Part shown: in pieces, positions 27,213-35,317 of the stretch
Layout of the letters: each line of letters begins with the position of its first letter
How positions within the stretch are numbered: position 1 is the first letter of the stretch
Assembly (NCBI GenBank): GCA_023393635.1
Contig: JAEWKT010000041.1
Location: forward strand, 1-64,000
Origin: Pseudomonadota bacterium
GTDB lineage: Bacteria; Pseudomonadota; Gammaproteobacteria; Pseudomonadales; Moraxellaceae
DNA length: 64,000 nt
Direction: 5' to 3'
Translations under genes and position numbers: made by a program
Notes under the pieces: model-generated
Seen by the model: only the letters and a program-made list of their open reading frames with translations
The model's database searches: none
Told to the model about the DNA's origin: nothing

Positions 27213-29135
27213 TTACTCCAAAATATACCGGCCACGCTGGGCAACGGCAGATTGAACCAAATCAACAAACGCATCAATTGACATGGTTCCCAAGTTTTTA
27301 CCAGTACGGGTACGCACATTGACTGTACCTTCTTCCACTTCACGGTCACCAAGAACCAATAAATATGGAATCCGTTCAAGTGTTCGTTCACGAATCTTAA
27401 AGCCGATTTTCTCATTTCTCAAGTCGTTGATGACACGTAGGCCACGCTGGCTCAACAGTTGAGTAACATTCTTGCACGCATCGCTTTGTGCATCGGTAAT
27501 ATTCATGACGCAAGCTTGAACTGGCGCAAGCCACGGCGGCATAAAACCCGCGTAGTGTTCAATAAGTATACCAATAAATCGTTCGAAACTGCCAAGTATT
27601 GCACGATGCAACATCACAGGATGATCACGATCATTGTCTTCTGTTACAAAAGAGGCCTCTAAACGCATTGGCATGTTGGGATCACATTGAATTGTGCCAC
27701 ATTGCCACACACGTCCCAGACAGTCTTTTAGGGAAAATTCAATTTTAGGGCCATAAAATGCGCCTTCACCTGGCTGCAATTCCCACGGCAAACCAGCAGC
27801 GTCCAGTGCATCAGACAAGGCTTTTTCAGCTTCATCCCACATGGCTTCATCACCTACCCGTTTTTCTGGACGAGTAGATAATTTCATTTGTACTTCATCA
27901 AAACCAAAGTCTTTATAAACTTCCAGTGTCAGTTTAATAAAGTCTGCCACTTCGGCACTAATTTGTTCACGGGTACAAAAAATATGCGCATCATCTTGCG
28001 TAAAACCACGTACACGCATAATGCCATGCAATGAACCCGATGGCTCATTACGATGACAGGAACCAAACTCCGCCAAGCGTAGCGGCAGGTCACGGTATGA
28101 TTTTAAGCCCTGATTAAACACCTGCACATGGCAAGGGCAGTTCATGGGTTTAACGGCATAGTTCCGACTTTCAGAATGGGTAGTGAACATGTTTTCTGCA
28201 TAATTGGCAGCATGTCCAGATTTTTCCCATAAAATTAAATCAACAATTTGTGGGGTGCGGATTTCCTGATAGCCGTTATCATTTTGTACCTTACGCATGT
28301 ATTGCTCAAGTACCTGATAAATCGTCCAGCCATTGGGATGCCAGAACACCATACCTGGTGCTTCTTCCTGCATATGGAACAAGTCGAGGGCTTTGCCAAT
28401 TTTGCGATGATCGCGCTTTTCGGCTTCTTCAATGCGCTGAATATATGCAGCCAGTTGTTTTTTATCTGCCCAGGCGGTGCCATAAATACGTTGTAGCTGC
28501 TCGTTTTTGGCATCACCGCGCCAGTAGGCACCAGACAGTTTGGTCAGCTTAAAGGCTTTTAAAAAGCGTGTATTGGGTACATGCGGCCCACGGCACATGT
28601 CCACATATTCTTTATGATGATACAGCCCCATGGCTTGCTCATCAGGCATGTCGTCGACCAGGCGTAATTTGTAGGTTTCACCACGCGTCGTAAAAGTTTT
28701 AATGACGTCATCACGCGGTGTCATTTTTTTAATAACATCATATTCTTCATTAATGAGGGCTTTCATGCGGTTTTCAATGGCCGCCACGTCATCAAGCGTA
28801 AATGGTTTTGGACTAAAGATATCGTAGTAAAACCCTTCTTCAATCACAGGGCCAATGACCATTTGCACATCAGGGAATAACTGCTTCACTGCATGGCCAA
28901 TTAAATGTGCGCAGGAATGGCGAATAATTTCAACGCCTTCATCATCTTTTGGGGTAATAATTTGTACCGTGGCGTCGTCATAGATTAAGTCAGACGCATC
29001 ACGCAGTTGACCGTTGACGCGGCCAGCAACCGTATTTTTGGCTAAGCCTGGGCCAATATTTAAAGCCACATCCATAACAGACACAGGATGATCAAATTGT
29101 TTTTGGTCGCCGTTTGGCAATGTAATGATAGGCAT
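27213..29135 (-). CDS. thrS: Threonyl-tRNA synthetase
   Basis: Class II synthetase charging tRNA-Thr. Domains in order: TGS (1-62), the editing/SAD region starting HSCAHLIGHAVKQLFPD (H74, C182-type zinc site MCRGPH), catalytic core (MNCPCHVQVFNQGLKSYRDLPLRLAEF, FTQDDAHIFC), and the anticodon-binding domain (about 530-640, LGDREVEEGTVNVRTR). 640 aa, normal. The infC start follows its stop by 5 nt. The leader carries a hairpin resembling the E. coli thrS translational operator. Confidence 0.97.
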   Translation of the reverse strand: MPIITLPNGDQKQFDHPVSVMDVALNIGPGLAKNTVAGRVNGQLRDASDLIYDDATVQIITPKDDEGVEIIRHSCAHLIGHAVKQLFPDVQMVIGPVIEEGFYYDIFSPKPFTLDDVAAIENRMKALINEEYDVIKKMTPRDDVIKTFTTRGETYKLRLVDDMPDEQAMGLYHHKEYVDMCRGPHVPNTRFLKAFKLTKLSGAYWRGDAKNEQLQRIYGTAWADKKQLAAYIQRIEEAEKRDHRKIGKALDLFHMQEEAPGMVFWHPNGWTIYQVLEQYMRKVQNDNGYQEIRTPQIVDLILWEKSGHAANYAENMFTTHSESRNYAVKPMNCPCHVQVFNQGLKSYRDLPLRLAEFGSCHRNEPSGSLHGIMRVRGFTQDDAHIFCTREQISAEVADFIKLTLEVYKDFGFDEVQMKLSTRPEKRVGDEAMWDEAEKALSDALDAAGLPWELQPGEGAFYGPKIEFSLKDCLGRVWQCGTIQCDPNMPMRLEASFVTEDNDRDHPVMLHRAILGSFERFIGILIEHYAGFMPPWLAPVQACVMNITDAQSDACKNVTQLLSQRGLRVINDLRNEKIGFKIRERTLERIPYLLVLGDREVEEGTVNVRTRTGKNLGTMSIDAFVDLVQSAVAQRGRYILE

Positions 29136-29152
29136 AAAATTATCCTTAAGGA

Positions 29153-29181
29153 GTGATGCCCCATACCAAGGAGCATATCAC
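29153..29181 (-). promoter_or_regulatory. Candidate thrS translational operator (tRNA-Thr anticodon mimic)
   Basis: In the thrS leader (RNA sense, minus strand) a hairpin ends 6 nt before the AAGGA Shine-Dalgarno. Its stem has seven consecutive pairs (5' arm 29170-29176, 3' arm 29156-29162, one G-U), a 2-nt bulge, and three more pairs. The loop at 29163-29169 reads UUGGUAU. This is a 7-nt loop with U at position 33, GGU at 34-36 and A at 37, which matches a tRNA-Thr(GGU) anticodon loop. E. coli ThrRS represses its own translation by binding such a hairpin; the same here is inference. Confidence 0.6.
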
Positions 29182-29450
29182 CGCGAGATGCTTGAATTGA
29201 TAGATTCTAACAGTGACTTGAAAATAGTAAAAACCAGGGCTTTCAAGATGAATGGTATTTTAAAAACCGCACACTTTAACAAATTATCACCACTTTTGCC
29301 TACCCTATACCCTGACAACCGCCTATATTTTTAAATAATGAGTCCATTCATTCAAAAAAGCGATTAATTTTATAATTATTTAAAGTTTTACCGATTTAAA
29401 GGTCAGGTGTATGGTAAGTCATATCCCCCATACAACCATGAGAACTTGCC

Positions 29451-29606
29451 ATGACAGACTTAAAATTGAAATCTAGAATTGCCAATCAGCTGCAACAAAT
29501 GCAATTGCCTGAACAACTGATTGATCGTTTAGACAATCAAGAAAGTGCCACTGAAGTGCAGTTAATGTTGCTGGCTTTAGACAACCTGGCAGAACAGTGG
29601 CACTAA
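29451..29606 (+). CDS. Small protein of 51 residues, unknown
   Basis: A short open frame from ATG 29451 to TAA 29604-29606. The product starts MTDLKLKSRIANQLQQMQLP and ends ALDNLAEQWH. It is amphipathic, Gln/Leu-rich and fully soluble. GAGAA lies 8 nt upstream. A long hairpin follows the stop after 4 bp. Coding status rests on codon use, ribosome site and the downstream hairpin; no homologue is recalled. Confidence 0.5.
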   Translation: MTDLKLKSRIANQLQQMQLPEQLIDRLDNQESATEVQLMLLALDNLAEQWH

Positions 29607-29610
29607 ATAC

Positions 29611-29654
29611 ATCAAGCAGCATAAACCGTTTGGCTGCGTTTATGCTGTCTTGAT
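29611..29654 (+). terminator. Long hairpin after the 51-aa frame
   Basis: ATCAAGCAGCATAAAC pairs with GTTTATGCTGTCTTGAT (one-base bulge) around an 11-nt loop. No clear T run follows, so it may be an mRNA end-stabilising hairpin or a weak terminator. Confidence 0.5.
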
Positions 29655-29734
29655 TAGTGAGTGCATATTAGTAAATTATAGTTCTGAACTATTTAGCCAA
29701 TCCAAGTCACCAAGAGTTTTCTTGCATCAATATT

Positions 29735-30898
29735 TCAGGATAAAAAGGTATCCCACTGTTTAAATTGCTGATTGTGGTAGACATAGATACTGGCAAATTG
29801 ACTAATAATCGCTTCACTTTGGGTTGGGCGCAAAAATACAAAATCATCCACTTTAATTGAGCAGCTATTTGGCACATTCACCATTTCCTGATTGCTGCTA
29901 CGACCATACAGCATATTGATGTGACTACCTTTAGGATAAACATAATTTGCCATCCAGTTGCCGCCATAAATGAACAAGGCTTTATTGCGTGCTAACCATT
30001 TATTAAGCTTGCCAAGCCCAGGAATTTGACCAGATGGCAACACTTTAAGCACAGGCGCGGCAATAAATAATGCAGGCAATAGTGGCGTTAGCGTTGCAAT
30101 ATCAAAGTCAGTGGGTTTGAGCAACATAGAACCCAAGGCAATATCATTGCATACGCTATGCTGACAATGCAGGCTAAACGTCGGGCTACCTGCACCGTTA
30201 AAGCATAAGTCTGGCTTGAAAAGCGGCGCAAAATGGCGTTGAATATAATTGATATATTGCTGATAGATGTGTTGCGATTGCTGATAAGCCGCTTGTCGTG
30301 ACTGAATGATGCGCGGAATTTTGCTGACATGGGCATCGTACCCCATAAGGCCGCTTAATTTAAGCTGCCGAGGGTGCTTTGCAATCAGCGTGAGTAAGGC
30401 ATCAAGCTGATCCGTGTGCTGCACCCCACCGCGATGTAAACCCACATCAATTTCAATATTAATTTTGAGCTGCAATTGCGCCTGAGTAGCCAATGCCAAA
30501 TATTGCTGCAAGCGTGGCAAGCTATCGACCAGCCATTGTATAGAGGCTTGCTTATGCTGTGGATATTGCTGATAAAAATGAGTAATCGCCGCCACGGGCA
30601 TGGGTTTGCCCAGTAAAATATCAGCATGCAGAAATTGCTTCAGAATCACGGGTAAATGTGAGGCATGAAATACCATAAAGCGCTGGCAATTCAGTTTGCT
30701 TGCAATATGATCCAGTAAGTTTAGGCTTTCTAAGGATTTAATCACCAGCCGCGGATGTAAGTGAGCAGGCAATTGTTGCTGTACGTGGCAAATGTTTGCA
30801 TCCAGACGCGCTTGATCAATAATCAATGTAGGCACGCCATGTCCTGCTTGTTGTAAGGCTTGATTGAGCTGTTGATAAAACTGGTCTGAATTGATCAT
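29735..30898 (-). CDS. PLP enzyme of the D-threonine aldolase/alanine racemase fold (DSD1-like)
   Basis: 387 aa. The alanine-racemase-type N-terminal barrel has a likely PLP lysine in HPRLVIKSLESLN (about K54). Conserved blocks are FMVFHASHLP, DILLGKPMPV, INIEIDVGLHRGG and SGLMGYDAHVSK. The C-terminus SIKVDDFVFLRPTQSEAI matches the metal-binding half of the DSD1/amino-acid deaminase-aldolase family (COG3616). Substrate unknown: D-threonine aldolase, D-serine dehydratase and similar activities occur in this fold. Its ATG starts one base after the stop of the upstream oxidase, so it is translationally coupled. Confidence 0.8.
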   Translation of the reverse strand: MINSDQFYQQLNQALQQAGHGVPTLIIDQARLDANICHVQQQLPAHLHPRLVIKSLESLNLLDHIASKLNCQRFMVFHASHLPVILKQFLHADILLGKPMPVAAITHFYQQYPQHKQASIQWLVDSLPRLQQYLALATQAQLQLKINIEIDVGLHRGGVQHTDQLDALLTLIAKHPRQLKLSGLMGYDAHVSKIPRIIQSRQAAYQQSQHIYQQYINYIQRHFAPLFKPDLCFNGAGSPTFSLHCQHSVCNDIALGSMLLKPTDFDIATLTPLLPALFIAAPVLKVLPSGQIPGLGKLNKWLARNKALFIYGGNWMANYVYPKGSHINMLYGRSSNQEMVNVPNSCSIKVDDFVFLRPTQSEAIISQFASIYVYHNQQFKQWDTFLS

Positions 30899-30899
30899 G

Positions 30900-32258
30900 T
30901 CATTTGGTCAGAAATACGTGTTGTAAATGCGAATTAAGCCATTTTTGCTGCGGGTCAAGCTGCGCACGCAACTGCATAAAATCCTCCCAGTGGGGATATA
31001 AGGCCTGTAGCTGGCTGGCACCCATCGTGTGCATTTTGCCCCAATGCGGCCTACCCTGATATTTTTGAAAAATGGGTTCAACCAGTTTAAAAATTTGCTG
31101 ACAGTCTTGTTTGTGGTATTGATGAATAGAAATAGAGGCCGAATCTTGCTGATAAAATGGACTAAGCCAAATATCATCACCTTTGACATAACGATATTCA
31201 AGCGGGAAAAATACAGGCGCTGTGTGCTTGCGTAGAGTGCTAATGACCTCCTCGAGGCAAGCCAAGCCTTGTGCCGCAGGAATTTGATATTCCATTTCAT
31301 TAAAACGCGTCTTGCGCGGCGTTGGAAAAATTTTGCTCGACCAATCAACAAATGTAGTTGGTTTAACAAACACGCCCAGTAATTTTTGCAAATGCGGATT
31401 CATTGCAGGAAACTGACGCGTGATTTCTGAACAAATGGTTAATACCATATCATCTGATGGCCATGGCTCTTTGCGTGGAGAAATAGGGTTAGTGCTTGAG
31501 TTTAAGGTTTTTACAATGGCATCACTGGCATAGACAAATACCAGTGCTTCAATATGCCGATGCTCAGTTTTCCACTGATCCATGTGGCTTAGCACATCCT
31601 GCACTGGCACTAGGTTCACCTGTTCTTTTAACGCATAACGCGGCATATTTTGCATAGTGATTTTACTCAGCACGCCAAAGCTACCCAAGGCCACGCGCCC
31701 CGCTTTAAAAATATCACTGTGCTGGCTAGGGTCACACCACAGAATATCACCGTTGGCCGTGACCAGTTCGAACCCTTCTACAAATGCAGATAAACACGGC
31801 AGCTTATGGCCTGTGCCATGCGTGCCTGTAGAAATGGCACCCGCCACACTTTGCCGATCAATATCACCTTGATTCATCAGTGCCTGATTGATGGGTTCAA
31901 GGTACTGATCTAACTGATGTAAGCGTGTACCTGCAAGCAAAGTGCTTTGACACAATTGCGCATTATGGCTAACCAAACCCACGAGATGATCTAAAGAAAT
32001 AAGGCTGTCATCGGTGCAAACCAGCGGACTAAACGAATGGCCTGCCCCAACCACGCGGCATTTGTGTTGCTGCCTGATCATTGCTGCCAGTTGATCCACA
32101 CTGCTAGGTTGAAGTATGACTTGCGGATGAGCTTGTTGATAACCCGACCAGTTGTGCCACTGATTTGATCTCGCCGTTGGCTGTGCTACAACCTTGCGTA
32201 CTGTGTTGTCATTTAAAGGTATTGTTGGCATGTTTCCGTCCGTAGAACTCATACTCAT
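30900..32258 (-). CDS. FAD-linked oxidase, D-arabinono-1,4-lactone oxidase-like
   Basis: 452 aa. The FAD_binding_4/VAO domain has CRVVGAGHSFSPLV (about 85-98; the histidine is the likely covalent FAD site) and AGAISTGTHGTGH. The C-terminal ALO domain ends in RPHWGKMHTMGASQL, YPHWEDFMQLRAQLDP and QKWLNSHL. Members oxidise sugar lactones or alditols with oxygen; the substrate here is unknown. There is no signal peptide. It is the middle gene of a three-gene minus-strand cluster, and proteins of this type are often paired with the downstream PLP family. Confidence 0.85.
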   Translation of the reverse strand: MSMSSTDGNMPTIPLNDNTVRKVVAQPTARSNQWHNWSGYQQAHPQVILQPSSVDQLAAMIRQQHKCRVVGAGHSFSPLVCTDDSLISLDHLVGLVSHNAQLCQSTLLAGTRLHQLDQYLEPINQALMNQGDIDRQSVAGAISTGTHGTGHKLPCLSAFVEGFELVTANGDILWCDPSQHSDIFKAGRVALGSFGVLSKITMQNMPRYALKEQVNLVPVQDVLSHMDQWKTEHRHIEALVFVYASDAIVKTLNSSTNPISPRKEPWPSDDMVLTICSEITRQFPAMNPHLQKLLGVFVKPTTFVDWSSKIFPTPRKTRFNEMEYQIPAAQGLACLEEVISTLRKHTAPVFFPLEYRYVKGDDIWLSPFYQQDSASISIHQYHKQDCQQIFKLVEPIFQKYQGRPHWGKMHTMGASQLQALYPHWEDFMQLRAQLDPQQKWLNSHLQHVFLTK

Positions 32259-32347
32259 TATTGTTCCCTATTTTATTGGTAGCGAATGTACAGCTTATCG
32301 CCTGATTAAGCACCGATTGCTGCATTTGCCATGTTTTAACACGGCAA

Positions 32348-34075
32348 CTATTGCACGGCAGTGTTCACATTACCATGATTGGTTCTTAATGCCAGCTCAT
32401 GGGCAGGTACAGGCGCAGGCCGTGTGGTCTGATCGTGCGTTCTAAACTGGGCAGGCTGTACTAATTGCTGGGCTAAACGGCTAAAACCAGTTTGAAACGC
32501 AGCCAGAGTCCATTGTCCATACAGCGTGTGACCGCCTTCATAAGCCTGCTCTTGATATTCCTCAAAGGTGGTGACATAGCCCATGTAATCATTGCAATAA
32601 GAGCATAATAAAACCTGTTCAATGCCATGCGGCTGCAATATTGGTTGCACTGTATTGACCAGGCGTTGACCTGCCATGGTGGTAAATTCACCTGGACAGC
32701 ACAGTAAGGCCAGCGTGCCTACAACCATGATTTGCAGCGGGATGACACTTGGCACCATGGCACTATCGACAATGGCACCCGCTTTTACCTGTCGGTTCAT
32801 CTCGGCAATTAAAGGATCTAGCACACTGGGCGATGAGTCCAGCGCGCGGCCTAAAATACGTTTTTTGCCTGCTTCAAGCACAATGGCTTTAGGGCCTTGC
32901 GACGCATATAAGCGTTGATAATATGCGGTGTCGGGATTATTGTTATTAAAACTGCTTAAGCGCCATTTTTTTACTGTTTTGGCCATCAATGCCATGGTTT
33001 TGGCTAATGGCGCAGGCGTGCCTAATCCATCTACGGGCGTGCCTGCAAAAAATGCCGAACCATGACACGGATCGCTGGTATAAGCGTGTTGCTCACCATT
33101 GGCAAATTCAGCATCAACATGGAAGCAGCTAAAATCCATATAACTTAAAATACTGTCTAGTTCACCGTTGATACTATTTTGTGGTGCCTGACTCAGCAGG
33201 CGTAGCGCCATATCACTCTGGTAATTGCCATTTTGCTGGGCATAGGCATATTCTGCGTCGCCTTTAATTCGGTTGCGGCGTAACAGTTGGCCTTTGCCAT
33301 GAAAATGCGGTGACACATCCCCTGCGGTGGCTTGAGCAAATATAGCCACTGGATTTGCTACTCCCTGACCTGCCAACCATTGCTCAGCCTGAGCTGCTGC
33401 ATAGCCTTTGTTGTCGCCATCCAATTGATCCAGTGAATTGCCCAAGCAAGTAGCATGCACCCCAAATAAGGATAGCAATGCATGCAACTGACCATTGCGA
33501 TAAAACCCTAATGCATTCATGCGGCGATCTAGTGCCAGATGACGCTGGTTATCTTGATACTGGGTGACGTCTGGATTGCGGTTATAGGCTGCGAGTGAGC
33601 GGTTCCATGCCACAGGAATATGATCAGCAAATTCAGCACCAGCCAGTTGAATATCCGTTGGCTGAAGGCTTTGCCATGCTTGTGTGACGGCATCAACAAT
33701 GGCTTGCGTGACGGCTGACAAATGTTCAGGAATAAATCCTGGGGTGGGCATGTTGTATAGCGCGTCGTGTGAACAACCGCCTGGTGCTGAATGGGTATGT
33801 GTGGCAGTGAGTACAAAAGCACTGTCATTAAACGCGGTGCCCAATTGCTGTTTTAATTGCTCACAAGCTGCTTCACGCATGGCGTGGGTGATACAACCCA
33901 TCTCCAGACAGCAGATAATGGTTACGTTTTTCTGGTCATCCTGAATGCAAAAAGCGCGGGCATACAATGGGGTTTTCTGACCATGCGCACGATGGCTCCA
34001 CTGGCCATAACCAAACATGGCATAACCTTTTGGTTCAATCTGAATGGCTTGCTTTGCCCAGCCAATATGAAACAT
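32348..34075 (-). CDS. Neutral-ceramidase-like amidase without signal peptide
   Basis: 575 aa. Neutral/alkaline ceramidase catalytic domain: zinc/active-site ATHTHSAPGG (H93/H95) and LFGVHATC (H207), catalytic serine in TAGDVSPH (S255), then PGEFTTMAGQRL (E463) and NDYMGYVTT with Y500. These match the residues known in Pseudomonas ceramidase. Two departures: no signal peptide, and it ends about 75 residues after the catalytic domain, so the usual C-terminal beta-sandwich seems missing. It probably hydrolyses an N-acyl amide in the cytoplasm; the substrate is unknown. First gene of the cluster. Confidence 0.82.
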   Translation of the reverse strand: MFHIGWAKQAIQIEPKGYAMFGYGQWSHRAHGQKTPLYARAFCIQDDQKNVTIICCLEMGCITHAMREAACEQLKQQLGTAFNDSAFVLTATHTHSAPGGCSHDALYNMPTPGFIPEHLSAVTQAIVDAVTQAWQSLQPTDIQLAGAEFADHIPVAWNRSLAAYNRNPDVTQYQDNQRHLALDRRMNALGFYRNGQLHALLSLFGVHATCLGNSLDQLDGDNKGYAAAQAEQWLAGQGVANPVAIFAQATAGDVSPHFHGKGQLLRRNRIKGDAEYAYAQQNGNYQSDMALRLLSQAPQNSINGELDSILSYMDFSCFHVDAEFANGEQHAYTSDPCHGSAFFAGTPVDGLGTPAPLAKTMALMAKTVKKWRLSSFNNNNPDTAYYQRLYASQGPKAIVLEAGKKRILGRALDSSPSVLDPLIAEMNRQVKAGAIVDSAMVPSVIPLQIMVVGTLALLCCPGEFTTMAGQRLVNTVQPILQPHGIEQVLLCSYCNDYMGYVTTFEEYQEQAYEGGHTLYGQWTLAAFQTGFSRLAQQLVQPAQFRTHDQTTRPAPVPAHELALRTNHGNVNTAVQ

Positions 34076-34170
34076 GCCTCATCCTTCGTTTATTTTTTAT
34101 TAATGTCTTTATAGTAGAAAAACAGGATGTTATGCAAATTATTATTCTTTTAATCTCCTGTTGCTGGCAC

Positions 34171-34491
34171 TTAATGTTGCCATTGAAACGCTTTTAGGTG
34201 AATGCGATTATTAATAAACACTACACCTTCTTGTTCTAATTTAAAGCGTTGTAAGTTTTCAGCAGATATATCGAGCTTATGCAAACTTAAGCGGCCTTGT
34301 GCATTAATGACCCGATGCCACGGCAATTCACTATCTGGTGCCAGTTGCCGATTTAGGGCATAACCTACCAGTCGCGCATGACGTGGAAAACCTGCTAGTG
34401 CTGCCACTTGACCATAAGTCGCCACTTTACCACGCGGAATTAATGCCACTACGTTATAAATTTCCTGATAAATTGATGTTGTACTATTCAT
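34171..34491 (-). CDS. Alkyltransferase-like protein (ATL, MGMT fold without Cys)
   Basis: About 106 aa. MGMT DNA-binding domain: YQEIYNVVALIPRGKVATYGQVAALAGFPRHARLVGYAL, then LPWHRVINAQGRLS. The PCHRV active site of true O6-methylguanine methyltransferases reads PWHRV, so the protein cannot accept an alkyl group. ATL proteins bind O6-alkylguanine and hand it to nucleotide excision repair. I start at ATG 34489-34491; an upstream TTG would overlap marC. It lies 25 bp downstream of marC. Confidence 0.88.
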   Translation of the reverse strand: MNSTTSIYQEIYNVVALIPRGKVATYGQVAALAGFPRHARLVGYALNRQLAPDSELPWHRVINAQGRLSLHKLDISAENLQRFKLEQEGVVFINNRIHLKAFQWQH

Positions 34492-34516
34492 AAGCCATGT
34501 CTTTGCGCCAGAATTC

Positions 34517-35104
34517 TTAATGCTGCATAAACTGATCAATGCCTGTCATTAGCATTTGCACCGCCAAGGTAATCAGCAACATTCCCATCAATCGCTCAAT
34601 TGCAATCAACACTTTTTGGCTTAAAAACCGCTTTAGTTTTGTGGCAAAAAATAAAATAATACTCGATGCCAGCCAAGCTAAAAATACCGCTGCCAGCCAC
34701 TCTGGCCAACGCGCTGGATTTTGACTCATCATTAGCATCACAGTGGCAATGGCAGAGGGTCCAACCACATAAGGCACTGCCAGTGGCACAATAAAAGGCT
34801 CGCCCTCTATATTTTCCTGTAGGGGTTTTTCTACCGATGGAAACACCATGCGAATCGCAATTAAAAATAAAATCACCCCACCAGAGACCGTTAAGGCAGG
34901 GCCAGTGATATGAAACCAGCTGAGTAAGTACTGACCTACAAATAAAAATATAACCAATAGCAATAAGGCAATGAGTAACTCACGCACAATCACGGTATTT
35001 TGCCGCTCAGCTTGCACCGATTTTAATGCAGAGATAAACATGGGCACATTACCTAATGGGTCCATCACTAAAAACAACAATACGGCAGCAGAAATGACAG
35101 TCAT
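34517..35104 (-). CDS. MarC family membrane protein (YhgN-type)
   Basis: 195 aa, about six membrane helices. The N-terminal AAVLLFLVMDPLGNVPMFISAL is the family hallmark, and VPLAVPYVVGPSAIATVMLM is the second conserved block. It is annotated as a NAAT-type transporter family, but its substrate is unproven. Co-oriented and closely spaced with the ATL gene downstream. Confidence 0.88.
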   Translation of the reverse strand: MTVISAAVLLFLVMDPLGNVPMFISALKSVQAERQNTVIVRELLIALLLLVIFLFVGQYLLSWFHITGPALTVSGGVILFLIAIRMVFPSVEKPLQENIEGEPFIVPLAVPYVVGPSAIATVMLMMSQNPARWPEWLAAVFLAWLASSIILFFATKLKRFLSQKVLIAIERLMGMLLITLAVQMLMTGIDQFMQH

Positions 35105-35255
35105 TGAGAAAAAGTCAGCCTTATTTTAATAAAACCCATTATGAGACGTTCATTTTATTGAAGCGTTACCAGCCTAACGAATTGTATAAACCATATACTA
35201 TGCCAGACAGGTTGTTATTTTAATGGGGTTGTTTATGCAATTGTAAGCCCACTAA

Positions 35256-35294
35256 AATAATAACCAGCTTATGACTGATTACTCATAAGCTGGT
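35256..35294 (-). terminator. Terminator after prpF
   Basis: Perfect 12-bp stem ACCAGCTTATGA / TCATAAGCTGGT with an 8-nt loop, followed on the minus strand by TATTATTTT. Confidence 0.8.
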
Positions 35295-35317
35295 ATTTAA
35301 AAAAATAGACTAATAAA

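Noticed and set aside
29217..29247. CTTGAAA/TTTCAAG repeat upstream of thrS as a second operator domain
   Set aside because: 17-nt loop and only seven pairs; no acceptor-stem resemblance that would match domain 4 of the E. coli operator.
31755..31775. TTCGAACC motif suggesting a tRNA T-arm
   Set aside because: Lies inside the ALO-type oxidase coding frame; no cloverleaf can be drawn around it.
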